NCBI GenBank assembly: GCA_016743925.1
Contig: JADGFH010000482.1
Coordinates: 1-5,153 of the forward strand
DNA length: 5,153 nt
Source: Labilibaculum sp.
GTDB taxonomy: Bacteria > Bacteroidota > Bacteroidia > Bacteroidales > Marinifilaceae
Direction: 5' to 3'
Under the pieces are notes generated by a model. It ran no database searches. It was not told the DNA's origin and saw only the letters and a list, made by a program, of their open reading frames with translations. Positions 1 to 5,153 of this stretch are shown piece after piece; within the stretch, counting starts at the first letter, position 1; the number at the start of each line of letters is the position of its first letter. A program made the position numbers and the translations under genes.

Positions 1-13
1 CCGGATTGATTTG

Positions 14-50
14 AACGGAAAGTTTTTGTAGAACTTTCCGTTTTTCTTTT
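14..50 (+). terminator. Rho-independent terminator, plus-strand orientation
   Basis: A perfect 11-bp inverted repeat (AACGGAAAGTT at 14-24 and AACTTTCCGTT at 32-42) encloses a 7-nt loop and runs straight into TTTTTCTTTT (41-50). The T-tract follows the stem only on the plus strand. On the minus strand the stem is followed by CAAATCAATCC, which is not a U-tract. The hairpin therefore best fits termination of a plus-strand gene ending just left of the window. It may also slow minus-strand transcripts leaving the anti-sigma gene, because it begins 7 bases past that gene's TAA stop (49-51) and its T-tract overlaps the stop codon. Confidence 0.8.
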
Positions 51-1200
51 AATTCGATTTTACTACAATTACATCTCCTTTAATTTCAAAAGAGGCATTC
101 GATGATTTCTCCATGAAATACAATAATTTATCGATTTTAGTATAACGTTTTAAATCACCTACAAATAGAATCTTTCTTGCTTCATTATCCTCAAAGAAGA
201 CTTTCACCTTATACCATCTTTCCAATCGTATCATTATCTCTTCCAAACTTTCATCTTGAAACAGAAAATTTCCATCTTTCCATGCGATATATGGATAAAC
301 ATTTACCTGTTTGGTTGCCATACTTGCATCCATCGTATTCGCAAGCAACAAGTCACCTGGTATCATTTTCTTTTCTTCCTCGTTACGTTCTATTTTCACC
401 CCTACACTTCCTTCGACCAACACTGTTTTTATTAGGTTTTTATCGTAAGCATTAATATTGAATTTGGTACCATATACGCTCACATCCTGATTGAAAGAAT
501 TTACTACAAAAACTTTTTCTTTGTTATGCGCCACCTCGAAATAAGCCTCTCCTTTTAAATATACCTTACGGTTCTTAGCCACAAACTTTACTGGGTATCT
601 CAACTCCGATTCTGCATTCAACCACACCCTTGTTCCATCTGCCAATTGCAAATTAAACTCCTGTCCTCTTGCCACCTTTATAGTATTGTAAATCAACTCA
701 TAGCTGTCTGCATTTTGATTTTCATACACTATACCTTTTAGCGAATCTACCTGAACAAGAGAGCCATCCTCCTCTGTTAACATTTTTTGTGCATTCATTA
801 CCTGAACACTTTTACCATTTGATAAAATTAACTCCGCACCTTTTTTCCCAGGTTCAATTTGAATCGTCTCTGCCAATTTTTGTCCATCAAAAATATCAGT
901 TAAAAGTAAGGTAATACTTAAACCAAATAAAAGAATGATGCTTGCAGCTACCGACCAATATGGAAATCTTCTTTTCTTTAGCAAACTTGCATCCACTTTT
1001 GTTTTAGCCGCAAAAACATTTACCTCATCCCATTTTTTTATGTTGTTCACGCGATAATAAGCTTCGACAATACTTCGATAACTAGCCTTATTATTTTCGT
1101 CTTTAGCCAGCCACACATGTAGTTTTTCAATTTGCTGATCAGATGCTTTTTCTTCTAAATAGCTTATTACATCTTGTATGATATCTTCGTTTGGGGTCAT
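49..1200 (-). CDS. FecR-type anti-sigma factor (FecR domain plus DUF4974)
   Basis: This is a single-pass inner-membrane anti-sigma factor expected to bind the ECF sigma factor encoded just upstream and to release it when an outer-membrane TonB-type receptor signals through the periplasm. Numbering is from the ATG at 1200 (383 aa). Residues about 1-75 form the cytoplasmic sigma-binding region, with the family-like stretch KDENNKASYRSIVEAYYR. KKRR then precedes a hydrophobic segment at about 82-101 (YWSVAASIILLFGLSITLLL). The FecR domain spans about 174-269, with ARGQEFNLQLADGTRVWLNA, GEAYFEVAH, VYGTKFNINAY and TVLVEGSVGV. A C-terminal DUF4974-like domain covers about 310-380 (DGNFLFQDESLEEIMIRLER, then WYKVKVFF). 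The length is normal for Bacteroidota FecR proteins. A TTG four codons upstream (1212) would add MRNK; the ATG is preferred because the family begins here and the TTG gains no ribosome-binding signal. The gene lies 204 bp after the sigma gene rather than overlapping it, and probably has its own promoter. Confidence 0.95.
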   Translation of the reverse strand: MTPNEDIIQDVISYLEEKASDQQIEKLHVWLAKDENNKASYRSIVEAYYRVNNIKKWDEVNVFAAKTKVDASLLKKRRFPYWSVAASIILLFGLSITLLLTDIFDGQKLAETIQIEPGKKGAELILSNGKSVQVMNAQKMLTEEDGSLVQVDSLKGIVYENQNADSYELIYNTIKVARGQEFNLQLADGTRVWLNAESELRYPVKFVAKNRKVYLKGEAYFEVAHNKEKVFVVNSFNQDVSVYGTKFNINAYDKNLIKTVLVEGSVGVKIERNEEEKKMIPGDLLLANTMDASMATKQVNVYPYIAWKDGNFLFQDESLEEIMIRLERWYKVKVFFEDNEARKILFVGDLKRYTKIDKLLYFMEKSSNASFEIKGDVIVVKSN

Positions 1201-1228
1201 CTTATTTCTCAATTTGTTAGTGAAACAA

Positions 1229-1261
1229 AAAACATATTCAAATGGGTGAATGAAAATGCAA
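1229..1261 (-). promoter_or_regulatory. Candidate promoter of the anti-sigma gene
   Basis: On the minus strand, TTG (1261-1259) and TATGTTTT (1236-1229) are separated by 22 bp. They resemble the Bacteroidota primary promoter (TTG near -33, TAnnTTTG near -7), with one mismatch, the final G, in the -7 box. A start a few bases downstream would give a leader of roughly 20-25 nt before the ATG at 1200. The spacing is slightly long and the sequence is AT-rich, so this is only a candidate. Its position in a 204-bp gap between a sigma gene and its anti-sigma partner makes it plausible. Confidence 0.3.
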
Positions 1262-1265
1262 GTTT

Positions 1266-1285
1266 TTTTAGAATTATTTTAGAAT
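1266..1285. repeat. Two 9-bp direct repeats with an 11-bp period upstream of fecR
   Basis: TTTTAGAAT occurs at 1266-1274 and again at 1277-1285 (ATTCTAAAA on the minus strand). The two copies start 11 bp apart, about one helical turn. They sit immediately upstream of the candidate -33 element of the anti-sigma gene at 1259-1261. That is where an activator bound to one face of the DNA would contact RNA polymerase. The repeat is seen directly; the activator role is inference. Confidence 0.4.
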
Positions 1286-1404
1286 CCCTATAAAAACGGA
1301 CATTTAATAAATCAAAAAAACATTTACCTCAGCAAATTCTGATGATATGGAGTATGTAGTTGGGAAAAGAAAATCGATATATGGATTATTTTTTATTAAT
1401 ATTC

Positions 1405-1959
1405 CTACATGAAAAATAAATAGAAAAGATCTTTATGGTCTTCTAAACTCACTTTTAATTTTTGCAAGCCACTCTTCAAAAGCGTTTTTATTGTGTTTAC
1501 CGAAACGCCTAATTCTTCTGCTGCCTCTTTGTATTTCAAATTTTGTATCATGATGCTCTCCACAACCAAACGAGTTTTTATCGGTAGTTCGGCCAATGCT
1601 TCTTTCACTATGCTGATGCCTTCTTCTGCAAGTTTTTTGGCATCTTCTTCGGCGATATCAAAGTGGGAAAATCCTGCCGTTTTTGATAATACATCAATCT
1701 TCTTAATCTGATTTATAGAAGTATTTTTCACCAAGGCAAAAAGGTAGGTACTAAGATTATTAGTTGGAATTTTATCGTACAGCTGATCGTTCCAAAATTT
1801 AATGATCTGCTCTTGAACAACATCCTCGGCAGTATGAATATTGTTTACATAGGCATTAGCAAACAAAACCAAAGGTTTATAATAACGTGAGAATAAAAGG
1901 TCTAAACCTTTTTCATCTCCTTTTCGGATCTTCTCAAGTATATTCTGGTCTATGGTCAT
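1405..1959 (-). CDS. ECF-family RNA polymerase sigma factor
   Basis: This is an extracytoplasmic-function sigma factor that would direct RNA polymerase to a small regulon and be held inactive by the FecR-type protein encoded next. From the ATG at 1959 it is 184 aa, the usual ECF size. Sigma region 2 covers about residues 17-85: LLFSRYYKPLVLFANAYV, then the region 2.2 signature AEDVVQEQIIKFW at about 44-56, and STYLFALVKNTSINQIKK at its end. Sigma region 4 covers about 117-169: ALAELPIKTRLVVES, followed by the helix-turn-helix YKEAAEELGVSVNTIKTLLK. The protein ends in a short hydrophobic tail, LFYLFFM. There is an in-frame ATG at 2007 (200 aa), but its extra 16 residues are atypical for the family. 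That ATG also lies inside a palindrome upstream of an exact TAnnTTTG box, so it would probably not be transcribed from that promoter. The regulon cannot be read from this window. Confidence 0.93.
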   Translation of the reverse strand: MTIDQNILEKIRKGDEKGLDLLFSRYYKPLVLFANAYVNNIHTAEDVVQEQIIKFWNDQLYDKIPTNNLSTYLFALVKNTSINQIKKIDVLSKTAGFSHFDIAEEDAKKLAEEGISIVKEALAELPIKTRLVVESIMIQNLKYKEAAEELGVSVNTIKTLLKSGLQKLKVSLEDHKDLFYLFFM

Positions 1960-1978
1960 TTTGCTGTGGGTTAAAGCA

Positions 1979-1986
1979 CAAATATA
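1979..1986 (-). promoter_or_regulatory. Candidate -7 box (TATATTTG) of the sigma gene
   Basis: TATATTTG on the minus strand matches the Bacteroidota -7 consensus TAnnTTTG exactly. It lies 19 bp upstream of the ATG at 1959. A transcript starting a few bases downstream would have a leader of about 13-15 nt, which fits the ATG at 1959 but excludes the ATG at 2007. No clear TTG or TTTG is seen at the expected -33 position (around 2005-2012, minus strand reads TTTCTATG). The promoter may be weak or activator-dependent. A chance match in AT-rich DNA is possible. Confidence 0.35.
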
Positions 1987-1988
1987 TT

Positions 1989-2008
1989 TATGATTTTGGA
2001 AAATCATA
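1989..2008. repeat. 20-bp perfect dyad, operator-like, upstream of the sigma gene
   Basis: The plus strand reads TATGATTTTGGAAAATCATA: two perfect 9-bp arms (1989-1997 and 2000-2008) around a central GG. A 2-bp centre is too tight for an RNA hairpin loop but suits a symmetric site for a dimeric DNA-binding protein. It lies two bases upstream of the candidate -7 box, inside the promoter spacer, where a bound protein would block or reshape the promoter. The dyad is seen directly; the operator role is inferred. Confidence 0.5.
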
Positions 2009-2204
2009 GAAAATGAAGAGAAAATTCAACAAAATATCAAAATACATAGCTGTTGATGACTACTTTTTGCAAACATTATGTCCAACCAAAAGTTTAATCG
2101 AATTAGTAGACATAGAAGCTATTTTAGTTTTGCACTTTATTGTGCATAGTTTTAATCCATAAAAATGGGATAATCTGTTCCAATGTGTAATTTTCTTTCT
2201 CCCC

Positions 2205-2235
2205 TCGACACCCAAGTCGATTCGTTTTAATCGAC
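2205..2235. repeat. Three interleaved TCGAC/GTCGA half-sites
   Basis: TCGAC (2205-2209), GTCGATT (2216-2222) and AATCGAC (2229-2235) alternate in orientation. The second and third form a perfect 7-bp stem around the 6-nt loop CGTTTT. The first and second can form a 5-bp stem around ACCCAA. The two pairings share the middle arm, so they are mutually exclusive in RNA. No T-tract follows on either strand, so it is not a standard terminator. As DNA it could be three alternating protein half-sites. Confidence 0.4.
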
Positions 2236-2312
2236 AAACGCTAAGTTAGGAGGTTTCTTTATCACGTAAATCTTGATGAATGTACTCTATAATATCATGT
2301 TTTATTTAGCTG

Positions 2313-2350
2313 TTACAATTGTAATTAGCCAATTCGAATTTTGGAAAATT
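2313..2350. repeat. Cluster of three palindromes downstream of the large gene
   Basis: Three perfect palindromes fall within 38 bp: TTACAATTGTAA (2313-2324), AATTCGAATT (2331-2340) and AATTTTGGAAAATT (2337-2350); the last two overlap by four bases. The third contains ATTTTGGAAAAT (2338-2349), identical to the core of the dyad at 1989-2008. All are AT-rich, so some palindromy is expected by chance. The shared 12-bp core is the stronger point. Confidence 0.4.
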
Positions 2351-2450
2351 ACAGGAATATAATCTTTAAAATAACGAGCAGGAACAACTAAGTAAACTGA
2401 GATCTATTATATTACATATTTGATTTGTATTTCCAAGCATTTTCTAATAA

Positions 2451-5075
2451 TTACTCTTCTTCTTTTCTACGAATAGTACCAACAGTTCTACATATTTCGC
2501 CTTGTTTAGTAATACCTTCGATAATATATGTATAGTTTGTTTCGAGATCGGCAGCATAGAATTTAATCTGTGCTTTATTTGTGGAATCAATTTGTACTGT
2601 TGGATTCCAGTAGATTGTAGATCGCAAATCGTAATTATTAGATTTTCTTACAGAATCCACCTCATATTTAGGCATATAAAACAAAGCTTCATCCTGATAG
2701 CCAAGTGGCATTATAGATACAACTCCTGGCACTTGGCGTTTAAAACTACCTCCTTCTTTCATCTTTATTAAAATAACACCTCCAGCACCACCATTCATAC
2801 TATAGAGCGCAGCTGATGCATCTTTAATCAGAACAACGGATTCTAGATCTTCAGATCGGATATCAGATATTCCTGTTAAATCACTCATCATCATCCCATC
2901 CACTATAATTTCGGCAGATTCTGAATTATTTCTAAAATAAACTTTATCATTATTGATCTGGCCACCTGAGATCATCTTAATAAGCATATCTGCCTGAACA
3001 GATACGGGAAACTTGCTTTTTATTTGCCCTGCATCCGTTACATTAGCCGATATCCCATATTTTGCTTGATAATTTGTGGTCTTATCCGCTGCGGTTATAA
3101 CAACCTCATCCATTACAATATGACGCATACCTCCATCATACATAAGGCGTTGCAGTGACAAATTTGATTCCTTGGCGGTTATTGTTAAATATTTTTTTAC
3201 TGGTAAGGGATACCCAAATTTAGGAAACGAATCTGGAATAATTTCAATAATACCTGCTGGTTCCTGTCTAATGGCTGTAAATTTTTGCGATTGGATGGTA
3301 AAAACGGTACTGTCTTTAAAATCTAACTGATTAAAAATAAATTTTCCTTGTTCATCGGTTGTTGTTGTAGCAAACAATGGGGGTTCAACAGCTAAAGCTG
3401 TAATTTCGGTATCTTTACTTGACCTAATTAAACCACGGGTAAATTTCCCAACCAAGCTTTGCCCAAGTTCAAGATAATGTGTTAACTTGATTGATTTTTG
3501 TTGAATAATTTTATTAAGATCAAAACGTTGCCATCCTTGTGTGAGCATTAATAAATCGAGATGACGATTGATTGTATCACTTTCATTTACAAAATAATAA
3601 TACGGATCTTCTACAAAACCTTTTAAATCGGAAGTAAGCAATAAACTACTTTTAATATTATCGGCTAACGAATCTATTGTCACCACGTCATCATCTGTAA
3701 CTGATATAGAAAAATGCCCTGTATGCTCTGGTTTATCAAGCATAATGGAAAGTTTAACTTCTTCACGCCGATTGTAATATTCTTTCTCTGATTTTACATT
3801 TATATTTACATTTTCTGTTTTCTTATTAAATACAAGCCGCGAAGAAACTGGCTGATTTAATCCATCTAACAAAACAAAATTAATTATTCCTTCTGGCAAG
3901 AGCTTAGTTTCAATACTGTATTGCAACTGATCAACAATCTGTTTGAATAGCATATTTTCGCCTGAATGTGCAACAATATGAAAAGGTTTAACTAATCCTT
4001 TCCCTCTTGCCTTTATGGTAATTTGAATCTTTCCCCTCGCTTGATTAACGGATAAGATGATGCCTTTTTTAACTGCTTTTGGAAATGCAAATTCCTTTTT
4101 ATTTCCATTTTTCAACCAGGCAACAACCTTGTATTGAGTCGTGGTATCAGATATCATTAGAAATGATCCCATTCCTTTATGTAAACTTTCAAAATATTGA
4201 AGTGTGTCGTTCTTTTGATTAAGAATACATCCCTGAATACGCCGAGAAAGGCCATCAGCTCCCACCGCTTTAAATGCAACAGTTGAAAGACGTTCTCCAA
4301 TTAATTCACCACCTTCAGGAAAAAACTGAAGATCAAAATCATCATCATTGCTTGGAAAATAAAAACGTTTACGAAACTGTTTTTCATCGGCTAACAACAA
4401 CACATCCACATATTTATCGTGTTTTAATGAATCGGAGTTTATCGAAAACCTAATATTGCCATCGGAGCCAGTATTTCGATAGAAAGTTTTAATTTCATTT
4501 TCTTCTTCAGGAGCTTTACACTGAACCCGCAAACCAACCACAGGATTTCCTTCTATGTCGCGGAAACTAACCGTAGCCATTTTTTTTGATGCTTTATTAT
4601 CGTATTGTATTGATGCTTTGTATTTATTTCGAATGAAATTTTTCACTTTAATCATTTTTCGAAATAAAAATTCATCATCTTGATTTAACATCCAGCTAGT
4701 ATAAGCTTTTAAACAATAGTCACCTTCCTGCAAACCTTGTGGCAACTTAATATTTCCAGCAAACATGCCATCTTTTCTTTTTATTTTAATTCGGCTAATT
4801 AGTGTTTCCGTTTTATCAAATAACTCTACATAAACAAATTGACTATTACCAAGTGGCATGTGCTCTGTTACTGTAACCAAATATGCTTTTAGCCAAATAG
4901 TACTGCCAGATGCATAGGTTGTTTTGTCAAGATGGACATAAAGTTTCTCCATTGGAGGAAGCTTGGTTAACTTCACAAAAGCGGAATCAATAGCATCTTT
5001 ATTCTGAGAAAAAGAGGCATTACTCCCAACTAGAAAAACAATTAGGAAGACAGACAGATTAAATAGTTGTTTCAT
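2451..5075 (-). CDS. Exported macroglobulin-like protein with TonB plug domain and no barrel
   Basis: This 874-residue protein starts at an ATG in an A-rich context and ends in TAA. Residues 1-24 are a signal peptide (MKQLFNLSVFLIVFLVGSNA, then SFSQ) with no lipobox cysteine, so it should be a soluble or loosely bound periplasmic or outer-membrane protein. An MG2-like domain covers about 41-145, with the hallmark MEKLYVHLDKTTYASGSTIW then LKAYLV. A second module at about 250-330 opens with FFPEGGE. LDLLMLTQGWQRFDL (506-520) is a motif I recognise from Bacteroidota relatives. A carboxypeptidase-regulatory-like fold covers about 540-600 (TDEQGKFIFNQL). A TonB-receptor plug domain covers about 655-772, with MDEVVITA, IIVDGMMM, DLESVVLIKDASAALY and GGAGGVILIKMK. 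A C-terminal module contains YDLRSTIYWNPTVQID (815-830). Only about 100 residues follow the plug, so there is no room for a receptor barrel. No thioester motif (CxEQ) of trapping macroglobulins is visible. The family's function is not established to my knowledge. The neighbouring sigma gene is 491 bp away, so co-operation is not shown. Confidence 0.88.
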   Translation of the reverse strand: MKQLFNLSVFLIVFLVGSNASFSQNKDAIDSAFVKLTKLPPMEKLYVHLDKTTYASGSTIWLKAYLVTVTEHMPLGNSQFVYVELFDKTETLISRIKIKRKDGMFAGNIKLPQGLQEGDYCLKAYTSWMLNQDDEFLFRKMIKVKNFIRNKYKASIQYDNKASKKMATVSFRDIEGNPVVGLRVQCKAPEEENEIKTFYRNTGSDGNIRFSINSDSLKHDKYVDVLLLADEKQFRKRFYFPSNDDDFDLQFFPEGGELIGERLSTVAFKAVGADGLSRRIQGCILNQKNDTLQYFESLHKGMGSFLMISDTTTQYKVVAWLKNGNKKEFAFPKAVKKGIILSVNQARGKIQITIKARGKGLVKPFHIVAHSGENMLFKQIVDQLQYSIETKLLPEGIINFVLLDGLNQPVSSRLVFNKKTENVNINVKSEKEYYNRREEVKLSIMLDKPEHTGHFSISVTDDDVVTIDSLADNIKSSLLLTSDLKGFVEDPYYYFVNESDTINRHLDLLMLTQGWQRFDLNKIIQQKSIKLTHYLELGQSLVGKFTRGLIRSSKDTEITALAVEPPLFATTTTDEQGKFIFNQLDFKDSTVFTIQSQKFTAIRQEPAGIIEIIPDSFPKFGYPLPVKKYLTITAKESNLSLQRLMYDGGMRHIVMDEVVITAADKTTNYQAKYGISANVTDAGQIKSKFPVSVQADMLIKMISGGQINNDKVYFRNNSESAEIIVDGMMMSDLTGISDIRSEDLESVVLIKDASAALYSMNGGAGGVILIKMKEGGSFKRQVPGVVSIMPLGYQDEALFYMPKYEVDSVRKSNNYDLRSTIYWNPTVQIDSTNKAQIKFYAADLETNYTYIIEGITKQGEICRTVGTIRRKEEE

Positions 5076-5092
5076 TTTAATAAAATTATCCG

Positions 5093-5123
5093 AACAAGTA
5101 GCAAATACTGTAATTTTTACAAA
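5093..5123 (-). promoter_or_regulatory. Weak candidate promoter of the large gene
   Basis: On the minus strand, TTTG (5123-5120) and TACTTGTT (5100-5093) are separated by 19 bp, the right spacing for a Bacteroidota promoter. The -7 box matches only four of the six fixed positions. The implied leader would be only about 10 nt. An 8-bp A-tract (plus strand, 5121-5128) overlaps the -33 element. The true promoter may lie right of the window. Confidence 0.2.
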
Positions 5124-5153
5124 AAAAACATCTACTATTTTATGGAATTAGGT

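Larger units (their letters stand above)
2009..2450. other. Long non-coding gap rich in inverted repeats
   Basis: No gene could be supported on either strand here. The longest ATG-started frames I found by eye encode fewer than 25 residues and have no convincing start context. The stretch holds several inverted repeats: TGCAC/GTGCA at 2131-2146, interleaved TCGAC/GTCGA half-sites at 2205-2235, and palindromes at 2313-2350. No hairpin followed by a T-tract is seen on the minus strand after the 874-residue gene, so where its transcript ends is unclear. Read-through into the sigma gene remains possible. Confidence 0.6.

Noticed and set aside
177..455. Plus-strand open frame of 92 codons
   Set aside because: It lies antisense within the fecR gene, and its residues resemble no known family. 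It is a shadow of the real coding frame.
1493..1711. Plus-strand open frame of 72 codons
   Set aside because: It is antisense to the sigma region 4 coding sequence, which is clearly the real gene.
1960..2007. Sixteen-residue N-terminal extension of the sigma factor starting at the ATG at 2007
   Set aside because: The extra residues are atypical for ECF factors. The start lies inside the 20-bp dyad and upstream of the candidate -7 box, so the ATG at 1959 is preferred.
2125..2132. Plus-strand TAGTTTTG, an exact TAnnTTTG match
   Set aside because: There is no TTG at the -33 position, and no gene or terminator-ended RNA follows on the plus strand. One exact match is expected by chance in AT-rich DNA of this length.
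2248..2253. Plus-strand AGGAGG, a perfect Shine-Dalgarno-like sequence
   Set aside because: The nearest ATG is about 20 bases away and opens no real frame. Bacteroidota genes rarely rely on this signal.
2366..2440. Minus-strand frame of 24 codons just after the large gene (begins MLGNTNQICN)
   Set aside because: It is very short, has no recognisable motif or start signal, and is within chance expectation.
2502..2771. Plus-strand open frame of 89 codons, Cys- and Ile-rich
   Set aside because: It is antisense to the conserved C-terminal part of the 874-residue protein and has no independent support.
4580..4587. Eight-T homopolymer (A8 on the coding strand) inside the large gene, a possible slippage or frameshift site
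   Set aside because: The reading frame is intact through it and encodes KK in a normal context. No alternative frame of useful length follows, and such tracts are common in AT-rich genomes.
1..5153. CRISPR arrays, tRNA or rRNA genes, insertion-sequence ends or defence genes
   Set aside because: I looked for regularly spaced repeats, tRNA-like TTCGA arms with acceptor pairing, and transposase motifs, and saw none.

Overview
The window is AT-rich and all three genes lie on the minus strand. It looks like a Bacteroidota chromosome. The evidence is an anti-sigma factor with the FecR plus DUF4974 layout, a short ECF sigma factor of the Bacteroidota type, a secreted macroglobulin-like protein carrying a TonB-receptor plug domain, A-rich translation starts without Shine-Dalgarno sequences, and a TAnnTTTG-type -7 box. 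Sphingobacteriaceae or a related family is a guess, not shown by the sequence.

Layout in transcription order (right to left). 5153-5076 is a short upstream region with only a weak promoter candidate. 5075-2451 encodes an 874-residue exported protein: signal peptide, MG2-like N-terminus, further beta-sandwich modules, a carboxypeptidase-regulatory-like module, a TonB plug domain and a conserved C-terminal module, but no beta-barrel. 2450-1960 is a 491-bp gap with no supportable gene but an unusual density of inverted repeats. 1959-1405 encodes an ECF sigma factor. 1404-1201 is a 204-bp gap with a probable separate promoter and a helically phased direct repeat. 1200-49 encodes the FecR-type membrane anti-sigma factor. 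A hairpin with a T-tract at 14-50 terminates transcription on the plus strand, which suggests a convergent gene just left of the window.

How the parts may work together. The sigma factor and the FecR protein form a standard cell-surface-signalling pair: FecR holds the sigma factor until an outer-membrane receptor signals through its periplasmic domain. Such pairs are usually followed by a SusC/SusD-like receptor pair. Here fecR stops against a plus-strand terminator, so a co-directional receptor directly downstream is less likely. The only plug-containing protein in view lies upstream and lacks a barrel. Whether it belongs to the same circuit cannot be told from the sequence. No new multi-gene system is evident. 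The most interesting unexplained material is the set of operator-like palindromes between the large gene and the sigma gene, two of which share an identical 12-bp core.
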